From Tatumella sp. JGM118 (lineage in GTDB: Bacteria; Pseudomonadota; Gammaproteobacteria; Enterobacterales; Enterobacteriaceae), in contig NZ_JAERJR010000001.1 of assembly GCF_018257515.1 (NCBI RefSeq), positions 372,001-436,000 of the forward strand: a stretch of DNA of 64,000 bases. Direction: 5' to 3'. Shown here one piece after another: positions 18,506 through 28,985 of the stretch (positions within the stretch are counted from its first letter, which is position 1; each line of letters begins with the position of its first letter). A program made the translations under genes and the position numbers. The notes under the pieces were generated by a model, which searched no databases, was not told the origin of the DNA, and saw nothing but the letters and a program-made list of their open reading frames with translations.

Positions 18506-19225
18506 GTGGAGAACTTATATACCGCAGAAGGTGAAGCGGATAAGCCAACCCTCTGGCGGCAATATATTCCCCTGGTAAGACATGAAGCTCTGCGTTTACA
18601 GGTCAGGCTTCCCGCGTGTGTTGACCTGGATGATCTTATCCAGGCCGGAGGCATCGGGCTACTGAATGCCCTCGACCGCTACGATGCCGGTCAGGGCACC
18701 GCCTTTACCACTTACGCGGTACAGCGTATTCGCGGGGCGATGCTGGACGAGCTAAGGAGCCGTGACTGGGTTCCCCGCCGCGTTCGCCGGCAAGCCCGTG
18801 AGGTTGCATCGGCGATTGCCGCGCTGGAACAGATTTCTGCTCAGCCGGTGAGAGAGCAGGATATTGCCGACCGGATGAAGATAAGCCTGGCCGATTACCG
18901 GCAGATCCTTCTGGAAACTAACACCAGTCAGTTGTTTTCGCTGGAAACGCTGTGTGATGAGAGCGGGGACAGTGCAGAACGGATCATGCCGCACTCTGAG
19001 GAAGCGGACCCTTTCCGTCAGCTACAGGACGGGCAGTTACGTGAACAGGTACTGAAGGCGATTGACGGGCTGCCAGATCGGGAGAAGCAGGTGCTGAGTC
19101 TTTATTATCAGGATGAACTGAATCTGAAAGAAATTGGCGCGGTTCTGAATGTCGGGGAGTCACGCGTCAGCCAGTTGCATAGCCAGGCGATAAAGCGGTT
19201 ACGCGCTCGTCTGAAGGACGATTAA
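18506..19225 (+). CDS. fliA: Flagellar sigma factor FliA (sigma-28)
   Basis: 239 residues from GTG 18506, the same length as E. coli FliA; AGGACGG precedes it, and the longer upstream frame (18437) is rejected because it adds non-homologous residues. Region 2 carries DLIQAGGIGLLNALDRYD and FTTYAVQRIRGAMLDELR; region 4 carries LNLKEIGAVLNVGESRVSQLHSQA. FliA directs RNA polymerase to late flagellar genes and is held by FlgM until hook completion. It is followed closely by fliZ. Confidence 0.95.
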   Translation: MENLYTAEGEADKPTLWRQYIPLVRHEALRLQVRLPACVDLDDLIQAGGIGLLNALDRYDAGQGTAFTTYAVQRIRGAMLDELRSRDWVPRRVRRQAREVASAIAALEQISAQPVREQDIADRMKISLADYRQILLETNTSQLFSLETLCDESGDSAERIMPHSEEADPFRQLQDGQLREQVLKAIDGLPDREKQVLSLYYQDELNLKEIGAVLNVGESRVSQLHSQAIKRLRARLKDD

Positions 19226-19257
19226 CGGAATATTCTACGCCGGAGCACGTAATAACT

Positions 19258-19782
19258 ATGAAAATGACTTATCAGCGTCTGAGCCGTTATATACGGGATT
19301 ATAAATATGCGCAACATAAGTGCAGCAGCTGCGGTAATGAACTGAGCCGGGTGCGCTTATTATGTTCCGGAAAACTGATCACGCACAAAGATATTATGGC
19401 GATGGATCATCCGGTAAGTCCGGAAGAGTGGCAGGAATTTATGGCGCAATTAGAACCCGTCTGCCGTTTCTGCTCGACGATTTGCACAGGCAGGAAAGCG
19501 ACATTGTTTGATATTGAAGGGTTCAAAGCGCATCTGGTCAGTGATAATACCTTGTGTCTCGCCACGGTCAGGGAATATGTGATGCGGATGCGACGACTTG
19601 ACCAGATACTGACCGGAAAGGGGCTGACAGTTGCACGGCTGCCTGATTTTGGTTCCCCGTCACAATGGGAAAGACTGCTGCCTGATAAAAGCCGGATTAA
19701 CTACCGCATTGCACTGACCAAATATGCCTGTTACGCGGAGAAACTGAGCGACACCGCCCATGAAGCAGAGGGCTCTGTCTGA
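19258..19782 (+). CDS. fliZ: Flagellar regulator FliZ
   Basis: 174 residues, close to E. coli FliZ (183). It has a phage-integrase-like SAM core-binding fold, with conserved cysteines in HKCSSCGNEL and CRFCSTIC that look like a zinc ribbon. FliZ acts as an antagonist of sigma-S-dependent promoters and supports flagellar expression. It lies 32 bp after fliA in the same operon. The tcyJ gene that follows in E. coli is absent here. Confidence 0.9.
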   Translation: MKMTYQRLSRYIRDYKYAQHKCSSCGNELSRVRLLCSGKLITHKDIMAMDHPVSPEEWQEFMAQLEPVCRFCSTICTGRKATLFDIEGFKAHLVSDNTLCLATVREYVMRMRRLDQILTGKGLTVARLPDFGSPSQWERLLPDKSRINYRIALTKYACYAEKLSDTAHEAEGSV

Positions 19783-20131
19783 AGCCGTAAAGGTATGTGA
19801 CCCTTCTGAAGACCGCGGCCCGGCTTAACCCGGGCCGCAGGCATTTCAGGGCGCATGACGCGCCCATTCCTGTCGTCTGATAATGACTCTGCCTCCGGAG
19901 CGATGCACACCGAAGGTATCGGAAGGGGGCTGACTTTACCGCAAAACGCCGTCACCCTGTCGGAATACGTTACCGGCTCTGGCTGGCATCGCAGCTATTA
20001 CCGGGGCAGCAGAAGCAATGCCGGGCGGATTCAGCCGATGCCTGGCAGACAGGCGGGAAAGGCAGTGGCTCAGGCGGGAGGCGGAGGAGGAACCATGACT
20101 GTGGCCCGGTGACCGGGCCACAGATCAGCGA
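19783..20131. other. Convergent spacer between fliZ and putA
   Basis: No gene seen. GC-rich hairpins GCGGCCCGG..CCCGGGCCGC (about 19815-19839) and TGTGGCCCGG..CCGGGCCACA (about 20100-20121) probably end the fliAZ and putA transcripts; neither has a strong U-run. Confidence 0.5.
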
Positions 20132-23100
20132 TCAGCCGATGGTCATCAGACTGGCATTACCTCCGGCCGCCGCCGTATTGACGCTTACTGAGCGCTCGAT
20201 CAAGAGTCGCTCACTTAACAGAGACGTTTCTCCCCGCGCAAATCCCTGCACCGAGACGATAGGGCCGTTACGTAGCGCCACCTGACGACACAGCTGGCTC
20301 AATTGATCCGCGTCCCCATGGAAAATCACCGCATCATAGGCGTCTTCGATCGCCGATGCACTGAGATCGACCTCTCCGCTTACCCCGGCCGGTAAGGCGC
20401 TCAGCCACTGACGGTGGAGTTCATCATCAGGCCACAGCACCCGGCATCCGGTACAGAGGGTGAGTGCCAGTTGGCACAGTGCATCTTCCGAAGTATCCGC
20501 CAGGCATAAGACGCGCTCACGGGGAAGCAGGGTATAGCTGTTACGTTCCCCCGTCGGGCCGGTTAAGATTTTGACGCGCTGGCTCTGATTTACCTCCGCA
20601 AAACGTTGGCATTGCTCTGTCAGGCGTGGGTTTTCGTGGCTCCGGGCATAGGAGGCCAGGGCGACAAACGGTGCCGGTAAGGTAATCTCTGACTCAGGCA
20701 GGAGCGAAGGCAACTGTGACAGGGTCACTTTTATCGCATCGTCAGGCCGTGAGGATAATAACCGGTACAGATACAGAGGGCCGCCGGCTTTCGGCCCGGT
20801 ACCCGAGAGGCCTTCCCCCCCGAACGGTTGCACGCCAACGACAGCACCCACCATATTCCGGTTGACGTACAGGTTACCGGCATGGATCCCCGAAGTGACC
20901 TGGTGGATCGTCTCATCGATACGGGTGTGTACCCCAAAGGTCAGCCCGTAACCCGAACTGTTAATGCTTTCCAGTACCTTCGCCAGACCATGACGGGGAT
21001 AGCGCACAACGTGCAATACCGGACCGAAGATCTCCTGCTTAAGGTCGGCAGGCGAATCGATTTCGATTAAGGCCGGGATAACAAAGTGTCCCTGGCTGAG
21101 ACGGGCCGCTTTCTCCGATGCGGGATGAGTAATACGCGACACGGTAAAACCTTTTTCCGCCATCGCTGAAATGTGCTCTTCAATCATCCGGCGGGCATCA
21201 TCGTCGATCACCGGACCGATATCGGTGGACAGGTATTCCGGATTCCCGGTGCGATACTCTGCCATCGCGCCACGCAGCATCGTCAGGGTATGGTCAGCCA
21301 CATCTTCCTGCAGACAGAGCAGTCGCAGGGCAGAACACCGCTGACCGGCACTGTCGAAGGCAGAAGCCACCACATCCAGTACGACCTGTTCAGTCAATGC
21401 CGAAGAGTCGACGACCATTGCATTCATGCCGCCGGTTTCGGCAATCAGGGGGACCGGCTGGCCTGATGGATCCAGACGTCCGGCAAGATTACGTTGCAGC
21501 AAGGCGGCCACCGCCGTAGAACCGGTGAAAATCACCCCGCGGATGGCCTTATCTGCGACCAGTTGGGCACCGACACGCTCCCCGGCGCCAGGTAACAACT
21601 GCAATACACCGCGCGGAACGCCGGCTTCGTGCAGGATCCGTACGGCCTCCATGGCAATTAATGGCGTCTGTTCGGCCGGTTTTGCCAGTACGGCGTTACC
21701 GGCGGCTAATGCCGCCGCAATCTGTCCGGTAAAAATGGCCAGCGGGAAGTTCCATGGGCTGATACAGACGACCGGTCCCAGTGGACGATGAGTTTCATTG
21801 TCAAAACTTTCATGGACAGCGGCAGCGTAATAGCGAAGAAAATCTACCGCCTCGCGGATTTCGGCAATAGCGTTCGGATAAGACTTTCCGGCTTCACGGA
21901 TAAGCAGCCCCATCAGCACCTGCATCTGTCCTTCCATACGGACGGCAGCATTCTGCAGTATAGCGGCCCTTTCCTGCGGGGGGGTTGCAAACCAGATAGA
22001 GCAGGCATGGGTGCTGGCAGCAATCGCTGCCGTTACTTCCTGTGAGGTCGCTTCACGTACGCTGCCCACCACATCCCGGCGTGCGGCCGGATTTACTACC
22101 GGCAGCACAGGGTGCTGTCCGGGTTCCGATGGCGCATCGATCAGTGGCTCAGCCAGCCAGTGGCGGGAGGCACTATTGAGTAAGGCACTGGATAAGGAGG
22201 CCAGACGGTGTTCGTTTGCCAGGTCCAGTCCTTCAGAGTTCTTGCGGGTGTCACCGTATAACTCACGGGGTAGCGGAATTTTCGGATGTGGCAGGCCAGC
22301 GGTACCTTCTTCGGCAGCGAGCGTGTCGGTAGCCATTACCGGGTCGATAATTAACTCATCCAGCGACAGGTTCTTATCGGCAATACGGTTAACAAATGAG
22401 GTATTCGCTCCGTTTTCCAGTAACCGGCGAACCAGATACGCCAGCAGGGTTTCATGTGTGCCTACCGGCGCATAAATGCGGCAGGGGCGATTCAGCTTAC
22501 CTTCAGACAACGGACCAACGACCTGCTCATAGAGCGGTTCACCCATCCCATGCAGGCACTGAAATTCATACTGGCCGGGGTAATAGTTATTGCCGGCTAA
22601 CTGATAGATGGCGGCCAGGCTCTGTGCATTGTGGGTCGCGAATTGCGGGTAAATCAGATTTGGGACCGACAGTAATTTACGGGCGCACGCCAGGTAAGAG
22701 ACATCGGTATACACTTTGCGGGTATAAACCGGATAACCTTCGAGCCCTTCGGTCTGCGCCCGTTTAATTTCACTGTCCCAGTATGCCCCTTTAACCAGGC
22801 GGATCATCAGCCGACGATGGCTGCGACGGGCCAGATCAATCAGTGAATCCACGACAAAAGGACAGCGTTTCTGATACGCCTGGATAACAAAGCCGATACC
22901 GTTCCAGCCTTCCAGTGCCGGTTCAAAACAGAGTTTTTCCAGCAGATCGAGTGACAGCTCCAGCCGGTCGGCTTCTTCAGCATCAATATTAATGCCGATA
23001 TCGTATTCCCGGGCCAGCAGGGTCAGCGACTTCAGTACCGGATAAAGCTCTTCCATAACGCGGTCATATTGCGCCCGCTGATAACGCGGGTGCAGGGCCG

Positions 23101-24085
23101 AGAGCTTGATGGAAATGCCGGGGCCTTCATAGATCCCGCGGCCATTTGAGGCTTTACCAATGGCATGGATCGCCTGCTGATACGAGAGGAGATACGCTTC
23201 GGCATCTTTACGGGTCAGAGCCGCTTCACCCAGCATGTCATAGGAGTAGCGGAACCCTTTATCCTCAAGGCGACGGGCATTGGCCAGTGCTTCGGAAATG
23301 GTTTCGCCGGTGACGAACTGTTCGCCCATCAGGCGCATTGCCATATCCACCCCTTTGCGGATCACCGGTTCACCGCTTTTACTGATGATTCGGTTAAGCG
23401 ATCGGGACAGGCTGGCTTCGTTGTGGGTTGCGACCAGTTTGCCGGTGACCAGTAAGCCCCAGGTGGCGGCATTGACAAACAACGAGGCACTGCGCCCGAG
23501 ATGTGACTGCCAGTTTCCGTGGCTGATTTTATCGCGGATCAGTGCATCCCGTGTCGGTTTATCGGGGATCCTTAATAACGCCTCAGCAAGGCACATCAGT
23601 GCGACACCTTCCTGAGATGACAGGGAGAACTCCTGTAACAGCCCCTGAACCATCCCGGCCCGGCCTCCGGTCGTTTTTTGCTGGCGCAGTTTTTCGGCCA
23701 GCTGATGAGCCAGCTGGTGGGTCTTTTCAGATAATGCGGGTGTCAGGCGAGCCTGCTCCAGGATCATTGGCACCGCATCGGTTTCCGGGCGGCGCCAGGC
23801 CGCCGTGATGGCGGCACGGATCACTGACTGAGGGAGTACCTGTTCGGCAAAATCCAGGAAAGGTTGCACCGGTTCCTCTTCCTCTATCGCTTTTTCCGGT
23901 TCATTACCGGGAGCAGAGAGTTCAGAAAAAAACGGGGGATGACCGGACTCTATCGCTTCAAGCAGGTTAAATACGGCCTGGCGGATCAGCCAGTGCGGGG
24001 TCCGGTCTATCTTCTGAGCGGCCTTTTTCAGGCGCTCCCGCGTCTCTTCATCCAGTTTGACACCCATCGTGGTGGTCGTTGCCAT
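20132..24085 (-). CDS. putA: Trifunctional PutA: proline dehydrogenase, P5C dehydrogenase and repressor
   Basis: 1317 residues, matching enteric PutA (about 1320). About 1-47: ribbon-helix-helix DNA-binding domain (MGVKLDEETRERLKK). About 230-570: FAD proline dehydrogenase barrel (GISIKLSALHPRY, LVKGAYWD). About 640-1120: aldehyde dehydrogenase with SPWNFPLAIFTG, ETGGMN and the catalytic Cys in GQRCSALR. PutA oxidises proline to glutamate at the membrane and, when proline is low, represses putA and putP. Three GTTGCA boxes, its known target, lie just upstream. Confidence 0.97.
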   Translation of the reverse strand: MATTTTMGVKLDEETRERLKKAAQKIDRTPHWLIRQAVFNLLEAIESGHPPFFSELSAPGNEPEKAIEEEEPVQPFLDFAEQVLPQSVIRAAITAAWRRPETDAVPMILEQARLTPALSEKTHQLAHQLAEKLRQQKTTGGRAGMVQGLLQEFSLSSQEGVALMCLAEALLRIPDKPTRDALIRDKISHGNWQSHLGRSASLFVNAATWGLLVTGKLVATHNEASLSRSLNRIISKSGEPVIRKGVDMAMRLMGEQFVTGETISEALANARRLEDKGFRYSYDMLGEAALTRKDAEAYLLSYQQAIHAIGKASNGRGIYEGPGISIKLSALHPRYQRAQYDRVMEELYPVLKSLTLLAREYDIGINIDAEEADRLELSLDLLEKLCFEPALEGWNGIGFVIQAYQKRCPFVVDSLIDLARRSHRRLMIRLVKGAYWDSEIKRAQTEGLEGYPVYTRKVYTDVSYLACARKLLSVPNLIYPQFATHNAQSLAAIYQLAGNNYYPGQYEFQCLHGMGEPLYEQVVGPLSEGKLNRPCRIYAPVGTHETLLAYLVRRLLENGANTSFVNRIADKNLSLDELIIDPVMATDTLAAEEGTAGLPHPKIPLPRELYGDTRKNSEGLDLANEHRLASLSSALLNSASRHWLAEPLIDAPSEPGQHPVLPVVNPAARRDVVGSVREATSQEVTAAIAASTHACSIWFATPPQERAAILQNAAVRMEGQMQVLMGLLIREAGKSYPNAIAEIREAVDFLRYYAAAVHESFDNETHRPLGPVVCISPWNFPLAIFTGQIAAALAAGNAVLAKPAEQTPLIAMEAVRILHEAGVPRGVLQLLPGAGERVGAQLVADKAIRGVIFTGSTAVAALLQRNLAGRLDPSGQPVPLIAETGGMNAMVVDSSALTEQVVLDVVASAFDSAGQRCSALRLLCLQEDVADHTLTMLRGAMAEYRTGNPEYLSTDIGPVIDDDARRMIEEHISAMAEKGFTVSRITHPASEKAARLSQGHFVIPALIEIDSPADLKQEIFGPVLHVVRYPRHGLAKVLESINSSGYGLTFGVHTRIDETIHQVTSGIHAGNLYVNRNMVGAVVGVQPFGGEGLSGTGPKAGGPLYLYRLLSSRPDDAIKVTLSQLPSLLPESEITLPAPFVALASYARSHENPRLTEQCQRFAEVNQSQRVKILTGPTGERNSYTLLPRERVLCLADTSEDALCQLALTLCTGCRVLWPDDELHRQWLSALPAGVSGEVDLSASAIEDAYDAVIFHGDADQLSQLCRQVALRNGPIVSVQGFARGETSLLSERLLIERSVSVNTAAAGGNASLMTIG

Positions 24086-24493
24086 ACGGTTCTCCGTCAG
24101 TTGTTGTCAGGAAAGGTTGCACCTCAATATCCATCATGTTGCAACCTGTTGCAACTATGAAAAACTTATGAAACCGAAAAGTGTTACCCGACGCAACGCT
24201 GGCACAAATTTGGTGTGCAGTGATGAGGGGCTTAACCGGGGCTGTTTGCCATAATTATTCACTTCCGTAGGTCAGAGGTGCATAAATTCCGGCAGAAAAA
24301 ACATGATCGGTCGCAGGTTGTTGGAAAAAACCGGGTGCACCTGTGGGCTTAAAATGTTACTTCGTTGTTAAAATCAGGGTGGGTGAATATCAGACGCAAT
24401 GATCAGTTTCCCGTCAGACAACGGGGTTGTCCACGATTATTGCGTGCTATTTGCGGGGATTTAGCCTGATAATAACAGGAAATGGAGATAACT
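24086..24493. promoter_or_regulatory. putA-putP divergent control region with PutA operators
   Basis: GTTGCA occurs at 24116-24121, 24138-24143 and 24148-24153. GTTGCA is the core reported for PutA ribbon-helix-helix binding, so all three lie on the putA side as expected for autorepression. The remaining 300 bp towards putP has no gene. Confidence 0.75.
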
Positions 24494-25978
24494 ATGACCG
24501 TCAGTACCCCTTTATTAGTAACCTTTGTAATTTATATCTTTGGCATGCTTCTGATAGGCTTTTTTGCCTGGCGTTCCACCAAAAATTTTGATGACTATAT
24601 CCTCGGTGGCCGGAGTTTAGGCAGCCTGGTCACAGCGCTTTCTGCCGGAGCTTCGGATATGAGCGGATGGCTGCTGATGGGGCTGCCGGGTGCGATTTTT
24701 CTTTCCGGCATATCGGAGAGCTGGATTGCCATCGGGCTGATTATCGGTGCCTGGCTGAACTGGAAAATCATTGCCGGCCGGCTTCGGGTTCATACGGAGC
24801 ATCATAATAACGCGTTAACCCTGCCGGACTATTTTACCAGTCGGTTTGAAGACCGCAGTAAATTGTTAAGGATTATCTCTGCGGTGATCATTCTGGTGTT
24901 TTTCACGATTTATTGTGCTTCCGGGATTGTGGCAGGGGCAAGGCTTTTCGAGAGTACCTTTGGGATGAGCTATGAAGCGGCGTTGTGGGCCGGTGCTGCT
25001 GCGACCATCGTCTATACGTTTCTGGGTGGGTTTCTGGCGGTCAGCTGGACTGATACTGTGCAGGCCAGCCTGATGATTTTCGCGCTCCTGCTGACCCCGT
25101 TGATGGTTATTTTTGCCGTCGGCGGTATTCCGCAAGCGATGATAGTTATCGAACATCATGGCCCCGGCTTTACCGATATCTTTAACAAAATGGATGTGAT
25201 TGCCATCGTTTCTTTACTGGGCTGGGGGCTGGGGTATTTCGGACAACCGCATATTCTGGCACGATTTATGGCTGCAGATTCACACCGTTCGATGAAAGCG
25301 GCGCGGCGTATCGGAATGACCTGGATGATCCTGTGCCTTGCCGGTGCCGTATCCGTCGGTTTCTTCGGTATTGCTTATTTTGATAACAATCCTGCGCTGG
25401 CAGGGGCGGTGAACAGTAATGGCGAGCGGATTTTTATCGAGCTGGCCAAAATTCTGTTTAACCCGTGGATTGCCGGGGTTTTACTGTCGGCCATTCTGGC
25501 CGCGGTGATGTCGACCCTGAGTTGTCAGTTACTGGTGTGTTCAAGTGCGCTGACCGAAGATTTCTATCGGGCATTCTTCCGTAAAAATGCCGGGCAACAG
25601 GAACGCGTCTGGGTTGGCCGGTTGATGGTCCTGGTGGTGGCGGTTATTGCCATCCTGCTGGCCCGGGATCCGGACAATAAAGTCCTGGGGCTGGTCAGCT
25701 ATGCCTGGGCAGGTTTCGGTGCAGCCTTTGGCCCGGTGGTGCTGTTAAGTCTTTGCTGGAAGCGTATGACCCGCAATGGTGCTCTGGCGGGGATGATTGC
25801 CGGAGCGGCAACGGTGATTATCTGGAAACAGTATGCTCTATTCGGGCTTTACGAAATCATACCGGGTTTTATCGCCGGCTTACTGGCCATCGTGATTTTC
25901 AGCTTTGTGGGTGAACGACCTTCCGCGGCGGCGACGCAGCGTTTTGAGAATGCGCGGCAGGAATTTCTCAGCGACTGA
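24494..25978 (+). CDS. putP: Sodium/proline symporter PutP
   Basis: 494 residues from ATG 24494, chosen over an in-frame ATG four codons earlier because GGAG at about 24483-24486 is well spaced and the protein then starts like E. coli PutP. It is an SSS-family transporter with about 13 membrane helices. The conserved N-terminal FDDYILGGRSLG and the SAGASDMSGWLLMGLPG Na+/substrate motif are present. PutP imports proline with Na+ to feed PutA. It is divergent from putA and under the same operators. Confidence 0.97.
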   Translation: MTVSTPLLVTFVIYIFGMLLIGFFAWRSTKNFDDYILGGRSLGSLVTALSAGASDMSGWLLMGLPGAIFLSGISESWIAIGLIIGAWLNWKIIAGRLRVHTEHHNNALTLPDYFTSRFEDRSKLLRIISAVIILVFFTIYCASGIVAGARLFESTFGMSYEAALWAGAAATIVYTFLGGFLAVSWTDTVQASLMIFALLLTPLMVIFAVGGIPQAMIVIEHHGPGFTDIFNKMDVIAIVSLLGWGLGYFGQPHILARFMAADSHRSMKAARRIGMTWMILCLAGAVSVGFFGIAYFDNNPALAGAVNSNGERIFIELAKILFNPWIAGVLLSAILAAVMSTLSCQLLVCSSALTEDFYRAFFRKNAGQQERVWVGRLMVLVVAVIAILLARDPDNKVLGLVSYAWAGFGAAFGPVVLLSLCWKRMTRNGALAGMIAGAATVIIWKQYALFGLYEIIPGFIAGLLAIVIFSFVGERPSAAATQRFENARQEFLSD

Positions 25979-26005
25979 GGTTGCTGTGGCATAAGTGTTG
26001 TCCGT

Positions 26006-26041
26006 GAACCCTGTGAGATAACCTCACAGGGTTTTCTTTTT
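26006..26041 (+). terminator. Rho-independent terminator of putP
   Basis: AACCCTGTGAG-N5-CTCACAGGGTT followed by TTCTTTTT, 28 bp after the putP stop. Confidence 0.9.
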
Positions 26042-27146
26042 CCTGGCTCTGCACCGGTCCGGAGTGGGGCTGGCGGACCGGTGCAGCCGCCTCCATTGGC
26101 CCTGTGCACCCCGGTAAACTTTATCCCTGTTCCCGGCCAGGTCCGGAGTAAGGGTTCACAGGTCTTCTTATCTGCGGACCCCAGCGGACCTGCGGTAGTG
26201 GATGAAACCGCCGTCCGGATGATCTCTGCGCAGGTCACACCGTGGGTAAATATTCTCTTCTGTCGGGGCTGCCACTTTCTCAGCTCACCACGTCAGCCTC
26301 TGACGTCGTTTAATAGTTAGGGACAGTCCGGAGCCTGGCAGGGCCCGGTAATATCTCAGCGTATATCAACGGAATTATGCGGACGGATAGCGGGGAAGGT
26401 CATTTAATAGTACGACACCCTGATGGGTATTTTATGGATACCCTAACCGCTAAGCAGGAAATGAAATACGACCATGAGGTTATCTGTGGTATCGCAAACG
26501 TCAGCCGGAGTATTTATCCCTGCCTCCCTGCATCAGATATATTTTTCTTTCGGCTGGCAGATATTCTTTTTTGTGTTACCTGAGGAGAGTGAGTAAATCC
26601 TGCCGGCTGGCGGGGATGAAAAATACCGCCTCTTTTTGCTAGGCCGGGAAAACCGGAGGAGAGTTCTGTTTTTTTCGCACTATTTGTGAGTGGGTAAAAA
26701 ATAACCACAAATAATCCATCTCACTGTTATAAATGGATAATTGTTTTTTCTTTCATTAGTGTCAGGCAGAGAGATGACTATTTTTATGCCAGATAAGTAA
26801 AAATATTGTTGCATTCCCCGGGGCGCTGGTACAAGTTATTCCCTGAGAGTTTCAGTATTACGAAGTTTCTCCGGAGAGTGTACATGAATTGTGACTGTCG
26901 GTATGACATCAGAAACATTTCACTTACGTCGCCAGACGTGGGAATACGGTATACTCAAAATTCACTTTTCTTATTCTGCTTAAATTCATTACTTCATGTC
27001 TCTTTAACCGGTACCCGTTTTTTCAGCGGTGTACTGTTCTCAATGGCTGTTCGTGGCTCAGAAGGAAGCCTGTAAACCTCTAAAGCGTTCACGTATACGC
27101 GCCTGTTATTCAGGCCGGAAAATGAAACCAACTGTAAGGTGCCAAC
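26042..27146. other. Long spacer between putP and phoH
   Basis: About 1.1 kb without a supported gene. Short frames exist (for example 26377-26583 and 26884-27075), but they lack ribosome-binding sites and recognisable motifs. In E. coli the efeUOB iron-uptake genes lie between putP and phoH; here they are missing. The promoter of phoH should be in the AT-rich stretch after about 26690. Confidence 0.5.
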
Positions 27147-27935
27147 ATGGGAAGACAGAAAGCAGTGATTAAAGCGCGCCGTGAAGCGCGCCGGGTGATC
27201 CGTAATGATTCCCGTAGTCATCGTCAGCGTGAAGAAGAATCGGTGACCTCGCTGGTACAAATGGGCGGTATGGATTCGATTGGTATGGCCCGCGATAGTC
27301 GTGACCGTTCTGTGATTGCAGCACGTAACGACGCACAGGCGAATTATCTTTCAGCCATCGAACACAAGCAGCTTATATTTGCCACCGGTGAAGCCGGCTG
27401 CGGTAAGACCTGGATCAGTGCAGCGAAAGCTGCAGAGGCGTTATCCAATAAAGACGTTGAAAGGATTATCGTCACACGACCGGTGCTGCAGGCAGACGAG
27501 GACCTGGGCTTCCTGCCCGGTGATATTTCTGAAAAATTCGCACCGTATTTCCGGCCGGTTTATGATGTGCTGGTTAAACGTCTGGGGGCCTCTTTTATGC
27601 AATATTGTCTGCGCCCGGAAATCGGTAAAGTTGAAATTGCTCCCTTTGCTTATATGCGTGGGCGGACGTTCGAGAATGCGTTTGTGATTCTGGATGAAGC
27701 CCAGAACGTTACTGCGGCTCAGATGAAAATGTTTCTTACCCGTCTGGGCGAGAATGTGACGGTGATTGTTAACGGTGATATTACTCAGTGTGATTTACCC
27801 CGGGGGGTAACCTCCGGCCTGGCCGATGCTTTACAGCGCTTTGAAGAAGATGACCTGGTAGGTTTAATCCGCTTCGATAAACAGGATTGTGTCCGTTCTG
27901 AGTTGTGCCAGCGTACGTTAGAGGCTTACAGCTAA
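27147..27935 (+). CDS. phoH: PhoH family ATPase
   Basis: 262 residues with Walker A GEAGCGKTW (about residue 80) and Walker B FVILDEAQN, followed by a GDITQCDLPRG sensor motif. This is the PhoH/superfamily-1-like ATPase fold; the basic N-terminus (RREARRVIRNDSRSHRQRE) could bind nucleic acid. E. coli PhoH is phosphate-starvation inducible, but its cellular role is not settled. GTAAGGTG precedes the ATG. It is followed by a terminator, so it is monocistronic. Confidence 0.93.
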   Translation: MGRQKAVIKARREARRVIRNDSRSHRQREEESVTSLVQMGGMDSIGMARDSRDRSVIAARNDAQANYLSAIEHKQLIFATGEAGCGKTWISAAKAAEALSNKDVERIIVTRPVLQADEDLGFLPGDISEKFAPYFRPVYDVLVKRLGASFMQYCLRPEIGKVEIAPFAYMRGRTFENAFVILDEAQNVTAAQMKMFLTRLGENVTVIVNGDITQCDLPRGVTSGLADALQRFEEDDLVGLIRFDKQDCVRSELCQRTLEAYS

Positions 27936-27990
27936 GCCATTCCGGCAATGTCACCGGGGGTAATGACCACCGGCAGAAAGAGTTGATTTC

Positions 27991-28029
27991 AGAGAGGTCT
28001 CAGCGGAAACGCGGCGACCTCTTTTTTTA
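27991..28029 (+). terminator. Rho-independent terminator of phoH
   Basis: AGAGGTC (27993-27999) pairs with GACCTCT (28016-28022), with an inner CGCG-type stem, followed by seven T. Confidence 0.85.
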
Positions 28030-28053
28030 CCGTGCAATGTCACCGGAGAACCT

Positions 28054-28521
28054 ATGGAATTATGTCATCCGCTACCGCCTTTTACGGCCGGGACGGCGGC
28101 AGAAAAGGTCAGAATGGCGGAAAACGCCTGGAACAGTCGTGACCCGTTGCGGGTAAGTCTGGTTTACAGCCCGCAGACATACTGGCGCAACCGTAACGAA
28201 GAAGTCCGAGGTCGCGAGGAAGTGGTTCAGTTCTTAACGCGAAAGTGGCGTAAAGAAATGGATTACCGGCTGATTAAACAACTGTGGGCCTGGACGGACA
28301 ATAAGATAGCCGTGCGTTTTGCCTATGAATGGCATGATGAGGCGGGGAACTGGTTTCGTAGCTATGGCAACGAGAACTGGGAATTTAATGAACAGGGATT
28401 AATGGTTAAGCGTTTCGCCTGTATCAATGATTTACCTATCAGTACCGGAGAACGCCTTTTCTTTTGGTCCGGCACTCAGCGGCCTGCTGACCATCCTGAA
28501 CTGGACAGCCTTGGGCTCTGA
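28054..28521 (+). CDS. NTF2-like protein, DUF1348 family
   Basis: 155 residues with the DUF1348/SnoaL-like pattern: [10 protein letters not shown] near residue 25, [37 protein letters not shown], then [23 protein letters not shown]. The family has the NTF2 cone fold; members are small cytosolic proteins of unknown biochemical role. GGAGAA precedes the ATG. It lies alone after the phoH terminator. Confidence 0.85.
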   Translation: MELCHPLPPFTAGTAAEKVRMAENAWNSRDPLRVSLVYSPQTYWRNRNEEVRGREEVVQFLTRKWRKEMDYRLIKQLWAWTDNKIAVRFAYEWHDEAGNWFRSYGNENWEFNEQGLMVKRFACINDLPISTGERLFFWSGTQRPADHPELDSLGL

Positions 28522-28985
28522 CCCCACGCAGGAATTACTCTCCGGCCTGGGTTGGGTGGAACGGTTCCCCCGACTGTAGGTGCTTATCTCCCGGTCACTG
28601 CCTGTCACCAGGGCCGGGATTCTCTTTACCACGACCGCATAGCTGTGACTCCCGTCATTTCTGATACCGCCGGACAGTCTGGAACGGATGTTTTTGGTGC
28701 TTTCCGATCTTTCTGCACAGGCTAACTATCGCCCGCAACCCACAACCCACAACCCACAACCCACAACCCACTGAGAACGGAATAGCTGGCACGACACGGC
28801 TCTTTTCCACCTCCTCTCCGCCCGTCTCCGGGCCTTTTCTGCGCTTTTCTGACGCTATGTATAGAATTTTGTTGGCTGTTACAGGGCACAACTTCCGCCG
28901 CTGGTGGCCTGTTGGCTGGAGATTTACTGTCAGGGCTCACCTTATTTTTGACCCCTCAGGGTCGCGATGAAGCAGGAGTCTTTTG
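28522..28985. other. Spacer upstream of the lysis cassette, with heptamer array
   Basis: No holin-like membrane ORF is visible here. A 37-codon frame at about 28856-28969 is not convincing. The CAACCCA array (28736-28770) lies in the middle. Confidence 0.5.
28736..28770. repeat. Heptamer tandem array (CAACCCA)5
   Basis: Five perfect CAACCCA copies. It is one of several short 7-8 bp arrays in intergenic spacers of this window. Confidence 0.9.

Noticed and set aside
26377-27075. Short plus-strand ORFs before phoH
   Set aside because: No ribosome-binding sites, no motifs, and composition like non-coding DNA.
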